A stretch of 48,451 nt of DNA from Ruminococcus flavefaciens (lineage in GTDB: Bacteria; Bacillota; Clostridia; Oscillospirales; Ruminococcaceae). Every line of letters starts with the position of its first letter. Position 1 is the first letter of the stretch. Below, in pieces: positions 6,142 to 18,000 of this stretch. Below the pieces are notes generated by a model that made no database searches, was not told where the DNA came from, and saw only the letters and a program-made list of their open reading frames with translations. Location: contig DBXO01000037.1 in assembly GCA_002309635.1 (NCBI GenBank), forward strand, positions 1-48,451, written 5' to 3'. Position numbers and translations under genes: made by a program.

Positions 6142-7833
6142 ATGGACATTTATAGCGTAGCAAATCAGATGAAAATGGAAAGAAAGACCATATTTGATCT
6201 GAAAATGAGAGTTACATTCTATGCCCGAGTTTCGACTACCCGTGAGGAACAGGAAAACTCCATAGAGAATCAGATAACCTTTTTCAAGGAAATGATAAAG
6301 AAGAATCCCAACTGGAAGTATGTTGAAGGCTATGTTGATCGTGTCCGCGGCGAGTCCGCTGAGAACCGTGCCAACTTCATGCTCATGGTCGAGGACGGCA
6401 AGGCAGGGAAGTTCGACCTTATCCTCACCAAAGAGGTCAGCCGTTTTGCCAGAAATACCATTGACAGCTTGACCTATACCCGTGACCTGCTCAGAGCAGG
6501 CGTCGGAGTATTCTTCCAGAATGATAATATCTGCACTATTGATACGGACAGCGAACTTCGACTCACTATAATGTCAAGTATAGCGGCAGATGAAGTGCGA
6601 AAGCTTTCCGAGCGTGTTCGTTGGGGACACAAACGCGCTATCGAAAGCGGAAATGTAATGGGCAACAGCCGCATATTCGGATATGACAAGCACGATTGCA
6701 AGCTTACGATAAATGAATCAGAAGCCGAAATGGTAAGACTTATTTATGAGCTGTATTCAACAGGGGACTACAGTTCCCGTAAAATAGAGAACATACTTTG
6801 GGAAAAGGGCTACCGGAACAGAAATGGCTCACGCATACACCATAACACTATCAACGGTATCATTCAGAATCCTAAGTATAAGGGCTATTACTGCGGCAAT
6901 AAGGTCAAGATTGTCGATTACCGCACCCGTGAGCAGAGGTTTTTACCAGAGGAAGAGTGGGTTCTGTATAAAGATGAAACAGGAGAGGTAGTTCCTGCAA
7001 TAGTCAGCGAGGAGATATGGGAAAAGGCAAATGCTGTTTTCCATGAACGTAGTACAGCAATAAAGACAAGGGGACGCTCGTTCAAGGACAAAAGCGTGTT
7101 TACAGGCAAAATATGGTGCAAATCCCATGACAAGCCATACTGGCGGACGAGTTATTCCAACAGCGTTTCCAAAGGAAAGCCCATATATCAGTGGGTATGC
7201 AGCGAGAAAAAACGTTTCGGTGCTAAACAGTGCGCTTCTTTCGCTATAATGGAGGACGACCTTTACAAAATGCTGTCCGAGCATTTTCAGAGCATTGCAG
7301 GCAATATTGACGAATATGTCACGGACTTTATGCGTATTTACCGCGAAAGCGAGCGTGACGTAAATATTCAGCGTCAGATAAACGAAATGACTGCACATTT
7401 GACAAAAGAAAAAGCCAAGCGCGAAAAGCTGCTTGACCTGTATACTGATAATTTTATTTCCCGTGAGGAGTTCTGCGAGCGCAATGACGGAATTAATGTT
7501 CTGATTTCTCAGCTTGAGGAGGATATTCACACACTGGAGAAAAAGGCACAGGAAACAGTTGACTACGCAAAGGAAATGGCGAACATAGAAAGCTACTTCC
7601 GCACCATGTACAGTCCCGATCATCAGATGTCAAAAGACGAGGTTGACGAGATGACAAAGGCTATCATCGACAGGATAGATGTAGTACCGATCAATGAGAA
7701 ATCAATGAAATTAGAAGTGAAGCTAAAGACTGGTTTATCGGCAGAAATTGCCTATATACAGGCGGATGAACGCTATGTAAGGCGTTCTGGACACATCTGT
7801 AAGAAGATGATCGACTCATACAAGATGCAGTAA
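6142..7833 (+). CDS. large serine recombinase
   Basis: A 563-residue site-specific recombinase that would integrate and excise the element. The N-terminal resolvase domain has the catalytic serine in FYARVSTTREEQ (about residue 32) and the conserved TKEVSRFARNTIDSL block with essential arginines. The recombinase domain (about 195-300) includes IFGYD and NGIIQNPKYKGYY. A zinc-ribbon-like segment has WCKSHDKPYW and a distal Cys pair (VCSEKK, KQC), followed by a long coiled coil (390-470). Length and order match the TnpX/TndX group. The ATG at 6142 is chosen because it follows AAAGGAGGA, and because the promoter at 6073-6102 lies inside the longer frame. It is transcribed separately from the mob genes. 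Confidence 0.95.
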   Translation: MDIYSVANQMKMERKTIFDLKMRVTFYARVSTTREEQENSIENQITFFKEMIKKNPNWKYVEGYVDRVRGESAENRANFMLMVEDGKAGKFDLILTKEVSRFARNTIDSLTYTRDLLRAGVGVFFQNDNICTIDTDSELRLTIMSSIAADEVRKLSERVRWGHKRAIESGNVMGNSRIFGYDKHDCKLTINESEAEMVRLIYELYSTGDYSSRKIENILWEKGYRNRNGSRIHHNTINGIIQNPKYKGYYCGNKVKIVDYRTREQRFLPEEEWVLYKDETGEVVPAIVSEEIWEKANAVFHERSTAIKTRGRSFKDKSVFTGKIWCKSHDKPYWRTSYSNSVSKGKPIYQWVCSEKKRFGAKQCASFAIMEDDLYKMLSEHFQSIAGNIDEYVTDFMRIYRESERDVNIQRQINEMTAHLTKEKAKREKLLDLYTDNFISREEFCERNDGINVLISQLEEDIHTLEKKAQETVDYAKEMANIESYFRTMYSPDHQMSKDEVDEMTKAIIDRIDVVPINEKSMKLEVKLKTGLSAEIAYIQADERYVRRSGHICKKMIDSYKMQ

Positions 7834-7851
7834 CATCTGCATTTTATTCCG

Positions 7852-7878
7852 AAAGGGAACGCTTATGCGTTCCCTTTT
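7852..7878. terminator. terminator hairpin after the recombinase
   Basis: AAAGGGAACGC (7852-7862) pairs with GCGTTCCCTTT (7867-7877) around TTAT. A near-identical hairpin occurs at 21225-21254, so this is also a dispersed repeat. Confidence 0.75.
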
Positions 7879-7970
7879 GCTGTTTACAGCCTTTTTGCCG
7901 CAAAAGCCAAAATGGAGAAAATGCACAAATAAATACAACAAGTAAACGAATAGTTCGTTGATAAAAACAA

Positions 7971-7999
7971 TTTATTTTACACTGTAAATTTGTTATAAT
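7971..7999 (+). promoter_or_regulatory. probable promoter of the Rhs operon
   Basis: A good TATAAT (7994-7999) has only a weak TTTATT 17 bases upstream. It lies 50 bases before the start at 8050 in a very AT-rich stretch. A poor -35 suggests activator dependence, which I cannot test. Confidence 0.4.
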
Positions 8000-8049
8000 A
8001 AACTTGGTTTTTTATACCTATATATAATATAAAGGAAAGAAGGAATCTT

Positions 8050-9030
8050 ATGGGCAGGAAAAGGTCTTTGTATCTCTTTTCATTATTGTCGTTAGGCTGT
8101 GCCGCTGCGTCAGTGACCGTTTATGCAGCATCAAATGACGTATCGGTCCGCAATTATGAAATGGAAAATTCCTATATCCGTCTTGCCGTTGAACAGGACA
8201 GCGGGCAGAGCGAATATCTGAGATACAAGCTTAAGGCTGTTGACGGTCAGCTCAACAACAATGAGGACAACAATAAAGACCTCACATATAAGTATTTTTA
8301 TTCGGGAATAACTTCGTTCCGCATAAACGATACAGATTATGTTTACGGCCGCGGTGAAGATGTAGGCAAGCCGTCGTTCAATGCATATGAAAAAAGCCAT
8401 ACCTCTGCACAGCGTTTCGGAAATGTAGTTATCGAACAGAAGCTCACATTTTCCGAGGGCTTCACCAAGGGCTTCGACGATATGCTTAAGATAAGCTATA
8501 AAGTTCTTGAGACAGGCGAGGGTGCGGTTGTCGGTGCCGATGTTATCATAGACCCGATGCTTGGCGATGACGACAAGACAAAGTTTACAGTAAGCGGTGC
8601 CGCTATAGGCAAGGAGGCTTTTTTCAGCAAGAATGTGCCTACTGAATGGAAGGCTGAAATGAGCGGCAGCAGTGCTGTAAGCGCATACGGAAAAACAAAC
8701 GGGGTGTCTCATGCTCCCGATACTGTTTATTTCGGAAACTGGAAGAAGATGTATGATGAGCTGTGGGATTACAGCTCTGATATAAACAGCGCTATCGATG
8801 ACGGTGCCGTAGCTGTCAGATGGGAACCCGTAAAGGTAGAACCGGGTTATGAATTCACTACATACTACGGTATAAAGAATTATGCTGCGGAGCCAAACGG
8901 AAATGACGCAAAGGTTGTAAATACCTCGGCAAGTTTCCCGGCAGTTCCTGCTGCGCTCATGGCGATCGCGCTCGCAAGTGCGGCGGCATGCGTGGTGACA
9001 TACAGAAAGGAGAAAGCAAATGAAGGATAA
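8050..9030 (+). CDS. membrane-anchored extracellular protein, partner of the Rhs protein
   Basis: A 326-residue protein of unknown family. Residues 1-27 are a signal peptide ending VYAAS. The body is beta-rich with aromatic strands (YKYFYSGITSFRIND; YFGNWKKMYDELWDY). Near residues 298-317 is a single membrane helix (PAALMAIALASAAACVV) followed by a basic tail, giving an extracellular domain anchored by its C-terminus. The final 11 bases overlap the start of the giant Rhs gene, so the two are translationally coupled and probably act together, for instance in export, folding or display of the Rhs protein. A GAAGGA site precedes the ATG. Confidence 0.75.
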   Translation: MGRKRSLYLFSLLSLGCAAASVTVYAASNDVSVRNYEMENSYIRLAVEQDSGQSEYLRYKLKAVDGQLNNNEDNNKDLTYKYFYSGITSFRINDTDYVYGRGEDVGKPSFNAYEKSHTSAQRFGNVVIEQKLTFSEGFTKGFDDMLKISYKVLETGEGAVVGADVIIDPMLGDDDKTKFTVSGAAIGKEAFFSKNVPTEWKAEMSGSSAVSAYGKTNGVSHAPDTVYFGNWKKMYDELWDYSSDINSAIDDGAVAVRWEPVKVEPGYEFTTYYGIKNYAAEPNGNDAKVVNTSASFPAVPAALMAIALASAAACVVTYRKEKANEG

Positions 9031-12000
9031 GAAATTGTTCAAAAAGATCATAGCTTCAGTTCTTTCTGCGACCATTGGAATGCAGTATGCAGCATCTGTG
9101 CTGCCGCAAAGCGTTTATGCCGCTTACATAGACGCGGACTATGTTCTTTACTCCTCCGATGATACGGTCATCAATACAGTTAACGCTGTTATCAACGGCA
9201 ACGTTTACAGCGGAGATACCTTCGATTATCGTGGAAACGCTGTCTGCTATGTAAACGAGCTGCTCAATGCAGGCGATCAGGCAGGTTCTGTAAAGACGCT
9301 TAAGAGCGAGCATTCAAAATCGGATATGCCCGACTATTCGTACAAGCTCAGCAAGGGCGTTTCGTATGATGTGGTATATGACGGAGATCAGACCATAAGC
9401 AACGCTTCCCATGACCTTTCTTCCTCTATCTGTGCAAAAGGAAAGCTCAGGATAAGCAATACAAAGTTCTCGGGCAAGGGCTACATAAAAGCCGATGGCG
9501 ACGTTGTATACGACGCTGTTCAGAATGCGGAGGGCTGCGAGGTATTCATATGCTCTGAAAACGGCAATGTTATCATTCAGGGTACAGACCTTACCATTGA
9601 CGGTATAATCTATGCTCCGAAGGGCAAGGTAGAGATAAACGCAAAGCACCTTAAGCTGAACGGCGCTGTAATTGCGAAGAATACCGAGATCAACGGTACA
9701 GATGTTGAGATCGGCAAAATGACAGACCCATATTCTCCTCTTCTTGAAAAGGGGCCGGAGCTCCGTATAAGCGGTTCGGGAGATACATACCGTGAGAACC
9801 GCAAGATCACTCTTGATATATCGGAGAGCCTCGAGAAGAACGAGCTCGTTCCCGAATCAATACAGTGGAGCTTTACTGCTGTAGATCCCTCACAGCAGGA
9901 AGCTGTCAGAATAGACGATGAGACCTCTACAAATGCTGTCAAGAACCTCGTAATTACCGAGGCGGGAACCTACAGGATAGAAGTAAACGCAAAGACTCAG
10001 AAGGGCGAATCCGTAAAGTATTACGACGTACTGAACATAACCGAGGATATCGCTCCTGTTTCGGGCTTCTGGATAGAAAACGAAACCACAGACCGTGATG
10101 AAAACGGAGAGGCTGTTTTCAGGCTGGAGGATACTTCGTACTCCCTCGACGGTGACAATATCGGAAGCAGGATCTGGTCTGTTTATTTCGACAGTGACAA
10201 CGACGGCGATTTTTCCGATGAAAAGGAAGAGGTATTCAGCCTCGGAAACGAGACCAAAGTTACATACAAGGCTTCTTCAGTAGGTAAGTACCGTTTTCGT
10301 CTCAAGACGGCAGAATACTTTGAGGATACCATACCGAAGCTCATCTCAAAGGAGGCTTATCTCTGCGCTGACAGTGCGGACAATGATAAGATAACGGGCA
10401 AAACAGAGGTAGTAAATAACGCTCCTGTTTCAAATTTGGGAATAAGCAAGGCTAAAAACGTGGATATCGTCGTTACAGTAGGAACTGCCGATACCGACGA
10501 GATACGCACACTGAACAAAAATGCGGAGGAAATAAAGAAGGACCTTGAAAGCAAGGGCTTTTCCGTAAATCTTTCCACTGTTTCCACGTCTACCCTTACC
10601 GCAAAGGACAGATTTGCGTGGGACGAGTACGATCATTACGACTATAAGGACGGCTGCGGAGCTGTCGATATGGACAAGCATATCCTTTACGAAAAGGATT
10701 CCGTAAAGATGGTGGGTTACGGCTGGGCTCCTCTCCGTGACTGGCTTTTTGTCGATGACGGTATACAGGCCAAGCGCGTGCTCTCATTCGATATGATCAG
10801 GGACAAGACCGACTGGCACAGTATGGAGGGCGGCGGCTTCCTGTTCAATACCTCTATCAGGGAGGAGAAGACCAAGCCCGAGGGAAGCGAGGAGGAAGTT
10901 ACCGTAAAGAAAATGAACGGTTACTGTATCCTGCTCTGCAACGGCGAATTCAGACTTATCCAGTTCACTGATATGGACGCGGACGCTTTCCGCAACGGAC
11001 AGATAAGCTCCAGCGCTGCATCGGCAGGAAAGCTTCTTGCAAGAGCTCCTGTAAGCGATTCATACGATAATTACACAGTCAAGATCATTACAAGCGACAG
11101 AACTGTTACTGTTTTGGCGAACAATGAGCCGAAGATAGAGAACTTTGTTCTTCCCGACAAGAAATCGGGCACAGGCTTCGGTCCTATCATATGCCACGGT
11201 TCACATGGCTGCCAGCAGCAGTCCTACTTCACTTTCAGCAATATAAGGATGACTACTGTAAGCGGCAGCGAGCTCAGCGATATCCTTGACAATCACAAGT
11301 GGAGAGAGTCTGCCGAGCACTTTGTTATCAACCTCAGCAAGGAAAGCAACTACGATCTTCAGGAGGAGACATTCCTTGGTTCGGTTGTAAAATCCCTCAC
11401 TGAGAAGGACCTTAACCTTATCGGACTGGGTACTGTTGCTTCACAGAAACAGTACAACGAGCTTTTCAGATCGGTAGACGGTACGTTTATCGACTGGTAT
11501 GATCTGCTCAAGAACCCCGATACACTTAAGAAATGTATCATCGACAAGCTTTCCGGCAAGGATTATTCCATAAAGGATGATACTATAACCACCTCCGACG
11601 AGATAGAATACAACAAGTATTTTGTCGATAAGGAAAACGATCCTGTAGGCGAGCAGTCGTGGAAGTATACTCTGGACGCCTCTGTTTACGAAAACAGCAA
11701 GGGCAAGAGCGGCGAGTTTACCGAAAAGGCTCCCATAACCGTTTTCGGGTCAACAGGAAAATACAGCATATCCTCGATACTGAAGGACGATCCCACAAAG
11801 GGAAATGAGAATCTCAGGGATTACAGTAAATGGTCAAATGCCACAGACTGGACTGACTGCCTCTATGTTCACAGCAAGCCTGTTGCAGAGATAAGCTCGG
11901 AGATAGCAGCTTCGGATACGGCGAACAAGATGATCTGCACGCTTGACTTCAAGGCTTACGATCCCGATGCGCAGAGCCATAAGAACAAGGGCATAAAGGA

Positions 12001-15000
12001 AGAAAAGTTCCAGTGGAAATGCATACAGGATCAGAGCTGGACAGACGGCAGGATACCGAGAGTTATCGACGCGGACAAGGTATATCTTCAGAAATATGCC
12101 GTATGCGACGAAATGGGGCAGTGGAGCGATCCCTGCGTTGAGGTGGTCTATGCCGAAAAGCAGGAAAATATCGACCAGTTCAAGGACGATATGCCTCCTA
12201 AGGTAGAGCTGGACGTATCTGATATTAACCCCTACAGAGGAGATACCATTGTTGTTTCCGCATCTGCGACTGATGACAACGGAGTCGCTTACGTTACTGT
12301 AAAGGCAAACGGCAGGGTGATCTCAAATTATCAGGGAAGCGTTCTGTATACCTGCAATTCCTCGGGAGAGGTCAAGTTCACTGCCGAGTGCAAGGATATC
12401 GGCGGAAACGAAGTTATCACTGAAAAAACTGTAACTGTTCAGGGACCGCGTGATTCAACGCCTCCTACTATCACTATAAACAGAAGCAGGGATGTCAAGT
12501 ACGATGACGGAACGGTTACCATCAACGGTACCATCAAGGACGAGACAAAATTCGGAGAATACAAGGTAAGCTATGCCGTAAAGGACAGCGAGGATTTCAA
12601 GCAGGTATTCAGCTCTGATTCTCAGGTCGAGAACGGCGAGATAGTTTCCTTTGATCTTCCTCAGAAGGGCGCAGGCGAGTACGTTATCGCAATAGAAGCC
12701 TCCGACGCTGAGGGCAATAAGAGATTCGACAATATCACTCTTACTATCACAGAAGAAAAGGTAAAGACCGAAGACAAGCAAACTACCGAGAAAAAGGTAC
12801 AGCCCAAGAAGGAGAACAAGCCTTCAGAGATCACTCTTGAAGCTTCAACGCTTCTTGCTGAGGTGGGCGAGACTGTTATCGTCAAGGCAGACGCGGCAGA
12901 TGAAGACGGACTTGTATCACTCATCACCTATGTAAACAATAAAAAGGTCGGTGAGGCTCCCGGCGAGCTCCGCTTATGCGAGGTTGAGCCCAAGACTGTA
13001 GTTGTAAAGGCTGTGGCTCAGGACGCTCTCAATGCAAGGACAGAGAAGTCCATAGAGATAGTATTCCAGGATACTTCCGACCATACACCTCCTACTGCCG
13101 AGATAACTTCTCCCACAAACGAGCAGCCGATTTCGGGCAAGGTAACACTTATAGGTTCGGCATGCGACGAGACTGCTCTGAGAAAGTATCAGCTCGACTA
13201 TAAGAAGAGCGGCACCAATACATATTCTCCCATACTTTCTTCTATGCAGAGCGTACAGAACGAGGAGCTCGGCGTATGGGATACATATTCACTTGACAAC
13301 GGCGTTTATGAGATCAGGCTGACTGCTATTGACAACGGCGGCAACAGCGCCGAGTTCAGGCGTGAGTATCAGGTGCAGAACGGCGCCGTAAAGCCCGAGA
13401 AGCCTGCTGAGAACGGAGAGGGCAGCGGCAATGCTGATCCCGCAGGCAATGAAAACCAGAGCGCGGAAGAAGAGCAGCAGCTTATATTCATAAGCAAGCC
13501 ACAGTCCAGCGTAACAGCAGATAAGGTGCTTAAGGTAGAAGCTCAGGCTGACAGCAAGCTCGTAAACAGCGAGTATACCGTATTCGTTCAGAGGAATATA
13601 CGTGACAGCCGGCAGATAAAGGTCGCTTCGGGCAAAATAGGCTCAGACGGTATGATCTCGGCTGCTGTGGATACTTCCATGTACGACGACGGCAAATACA
13701 CGGTAACAGTTGCTGTCAAGGGCAATAACGGAAGTGCTGCTGAAAAAGCAGGCGCTGTTATAAAGCATGAATACAAGCAGGCAGACAGTGAGGAATACAA
13801 GTGTTCTATCGTTTCTCCCGCAGATCTTGACCAGCTTACCTGTATCAGCGAGATCAAGGCAGAAATAACGCCGGATGTATTCACAAAGTACAAGTTTGAG
13901 TATGCTCCTGCCGGAACAGGCTGCTACACAGTATTCGATGACGGTAATATCGTTGAAGAAAAGGAAATTACCGGTGAATTTGATACAACCCTTATCGAGA
14001 ACGGATACTTTGACATCAGATTTACGGTATTCGGTGACGGTATAACGGCTTCCGATACTGTTACGGTCCAGGTAGCTGGAAATATGAAGATAGGCAACTT
14101 TACGCTTAACTTCGATGATATGGATGTCCGTATGAACGGTACTGACGTATCAGTCCTCAGAAGCTATGATTCAAGACGCAGGAACTCAAAGGGCGACTTC
14201 GGCTTTGGCTGGGAGCTTGCTCTCGTTAATGCAAAGCTTGAGATAAGCGGAAATCAGGGCGACAACTGGGTACAGGAATCAAGCGGAGGTTCATATATAA
14301 CCACATATTCTCTCCGTGAGAACAAGAAGCACAGGATCACTGTTGATCTTGGCGACGGAAAGCCCGAGACCTTTGCACTGTCGCTTTCACCGGCTGCACA
14401 GATGTTCTATCCTCTTGAATATGGTATTGCCGCAAGATATACTTCAATGGACGGTACAGGTTCAAAGCTTGAACCAATGGATGTATCGACTGATGATCTT
14501 ATTTATAACAGCGGTTACCTTGTTACACCTGACTTTGAGATCTATGATCCTCAGACGTTCAGGTATACAAGAGCAAACGGCACGGTTTATGTCATAGACA
14601 AGAAGGACGGACTCCGCAGTATTACATATACAAACGGCAAGAATGTAACCTTCGGTAAAAACGGCATAACAAATTCCGACGGCAGATCCATCACCTTCAC
14701 CCGCGACAATGAGGGCAGGATCACTGATATCACAAGCTTTACAGGTGCGAATATAAAGTATACATATGATGTATTCGGCGACCTTGTTTCTGTCAACTCT
14801 GACGGCAAGGAGACAAAGTTTGAGTACAGCGACCATTACATCACAAATATCATTGACGCAAGAAACGTTTCTATCACCAAGAACGTTTATGACGATGACG
14901 GCAGACTTATAAAGAGCGTTGACGCCGCAGGCAATGAGATCGTATACAGCCACAATATTGACGGCCGTGAAGAAGTCATCACCGACAGGAACAACAATAC

Positions 15001-18000
15001 CACACGCTATGTGTATGATGAAAAGGGTAATGTTCTTACTCAGACCGATGCAATGGGCAATACCATTTCAAATACATACGACGAAAACGGCAGACTTGCT
15101 TCAAAGACCGACGCAATGGGCAATGTTACACATTATACCTATGACAAGTTCGGAAATGCAGGTACTGTAACCGACGCAGAGGGTCATACCGTAAAGAACG
15201 AATATGATTCTTTCGGACAGCTCATCTCACTCAATGCTATGGGTACAGAGCTTCTCTCTATAACCTATAACAGCCGCGGATATGCTGAATCTATGACCGA
15301 CGCTCTCGGCAATGTTGAGAAATACACTTATGACAAGGACAACAACGTAAGTTCGATCACAGATAACATAGGCAAGTATATGAACTTCACCTATGACTCG
15401 GACGGCAATGTTCTTTCAATGACGAACGGTACTGGTACAGTTACTGAATTCTCATACGACGAAAACGGACACTGCGCTTCAAAGAAGCTCAGCTATAACA
15501 TGAACGGCGAAAAGAGAGAAGTGACCGAATTCTATCAGTATGATGATTACGGCAATCTTGTCAAGGTAACTGACAGCGACGGTAATATCACAACAAATGA
15601 ATACAACGAAATTGACAAGATAGCGTCTTCTACTGACGTTAACGGCAGAAAGACATCGTACAGCTATGATCCTCTCGGAAACCTTTCAAAGATAGTTTAT
15701 CCCGACGGTACCTCCGAAGTATTCACGTACGATAAGGAAGGAAACAATACTTCTGCGACAGACCGCCTTGGCAGAAAATTCACTATGGAATATGACAAGG
15801 TAGGCAACCTCGTAAAGAAGACATATCCCAACGGCACATCTGAATCATACGAATATGACAAGAACTACAATATGATCGCTCAGACAGCTCCGAGCGGTGC
15901 GGTCACAGTTTATGAGTATGATAAGATCAACAGAAATACCGCTATCGTTGATGCTCTGAACAACAGGACAGCCTTTGCTTATAACGATAAGTCACAGCTT
16001 AGCTCAATGACCGATGCAAACGGCAATGTTTACAAGTATTTCTATGATGCGGGCGGCAACAGGATCAAGACAGTTTATCCTGATAATACAAGTGCTTCAA
16101 CAGCCTATGACGAAAGAGGCAGACTTGTCTCACAGACAGACCAGAACGGCAGAACTACGGCCTATAGCTATGACAATGGCGACCGTCTCACATCTGTCAG
16201 CGATGCTGTCGGAAATGTTACGGAATATACCTATAACGAAATAGGCAACCTTGTATCTGTCAAGGACGCAAACGGCAATATTACGAACTATTCATATGAT
16301 GATTTCAGCAGAGTCACAAAGGTAGTCAATGCCGAGGGACAAGCAGCTGAAATGACATATGACGCATCAGGCAATGTTCTTTCATCAACAGACTTTGCAG
16401 GAAAGCTCACAGAGTATACCTACGATGCAGACGGCAGACTTATCTCTGAAAAGAATGCGGACGGAACTGTAACATATTCATACTCCAGAGACGGAAAGCT
16501 CACAGCTGCAAGAGATTCTCACGGTAATACAAGCTTTGCATATGATAATATGGACGAGCTTACCAAAGTAAGCTATCCGAACGGAACATATGCTGAGTAT
16601 ACCTATGATGAAACAGGCAGAATGACTTCAGTCAGGACGGCTTACGGTACGACTTCCTATGAATACGACGTTCTTGACCGTGTTACAAAGGTCATCGACA
16701 GAAATGGCTATGCAACAGTTTATGAGTATGACAAGAACGGCAACCGTACAGCTGTTAAGTATGCAAACGGCATTACAGTTTCATACGATTATGATAAGCT
16801 CAATCGTCTTATCAGCGAAAAGGCTGTTGATAAGGACGGCAATACCGTTGCACAGTATGATTACACTCTCGGCAAGGCAGGAGAGCGTGTCAAGATCGTT
16901 GAGCTCGGACGTACAGTTGAGTATACATATGACGACATTTACAGACTTACAGGCGAAAAGATAACAAAGTCCGATAATTCTGTATCTGAGATCACATATA
17001 CCTATGATAAGGTAAGCAATCGTATCTCAAAGAATGAAAACGGTAATGTAACAGCTTATACATACAATAAGCTCAACCAGCTCCTTAAGGAAAATGACAC
17101 TGTATATGAATACGATGAGGCAGGCAACCTTATTTCAAAGACGGAAGCCGATAAATCAACAGCATATACCTACAACGCTTCAAACAAGCTTATACGTGCT
17201 ACTACTCAGAAGGGCAATGATGTTACTGTTGAGGAATATGAGTATGACTATGCAGGAAACAGAATAGTAAAGAAGTCCGAAAACGACTACACTTACTATC
17301 TGAACGACCTCAGCGGAAGTCTTACCAATGTTCTCGCCGAGCTTGACAAGGCAAAGGCAGAAAAGTGCTTCTATACACTTGGCACAGACATGATCTCACA
17401 GGAGCGCGGCGGCAGCATTTCGTACTATATAGCGGACGGTCACGGCTCAGTAAGAATGCTTACCGATATAAACGGAGCAGTTACCGATACCTATGACTTT
17501 GACGCATGGGGCGTAATGATCTCGTCGAACGGCGTTACCGAAAACAATTACCTTTACTGCGGTGAACAGTATGATTCCGCAACGGGATTCTATTATCTCA
17601 GAGCAAGATATATGGACCCTGCAACAGGTACGTTTACTACAATGGATACATATCAGGGCTCGATCTTCGATCCTGTATCCCTCCATAAGTACCTGTACGC
17701 CAACGCTAACCCTGTTACAAATACCGACCCGACGGGATATTTCTCGCTTTGTGAGATAAGTATCTCGGAGGCAATAAACGGTATCCTTGATAAGATGCAG
17801 AACCTTAAGATCGTCAAGATCTATAAGGAAATGAAGGACGCTATCGAGCTTATCGACAGGATCGCAACAATAATCGATATCGGCAGACAGATCGCAACAT
17901 GGCTTACAGATCCTGATGCCAATGCGATGGATATGATCCTCGGTATTGCGGCAGGTATCATTTCGGGCTTCTTCCTGAAAAAGATGTGCAGTATCAAGAA

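Larger units (their letters stand above)
1845..7880. mobile_element. integrated mobilizable element (serine recombinase, MobA-type relaxase)
   Basis: This block holds a replication-type helix-turn-helix protein, a DUF3847-like protein, an oriT, a MobA/MobL relaxase, a 49-residue protein and a large serine recombinase in one orientation, plus a structured non-coding tract and a small secreted protein. The set matches integrative mobilizable elements of Clostridia, which move with the help of another element's transfer machinery. No type IV secretion genes are present. Ends are not proven: the left limit is placed at the truncated gene ending at 1844 and the right limit just after the recombinase terminator. 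I could not identify att direct repeats by eye; serine recombinases often leave only 2-base core duplications. Confidence 0.6.

Noticed and set aside
6943..7623. 226-codon open frame on the minus strand
   Set aside because: It lies inside the serine recombinase, whose motifs continue through the region; the shadow frame has no start signal.
8131..9075. 314-codon open frame on the minus strand
   Set aside because: It is antisense to the signal-peptide protein at 8050-9030, has no ribosome site, and its product is Cys/Arg-rich and not protein-like. The plus-strand gene has a signal peptide, membrane helix and coupling to the next gene.
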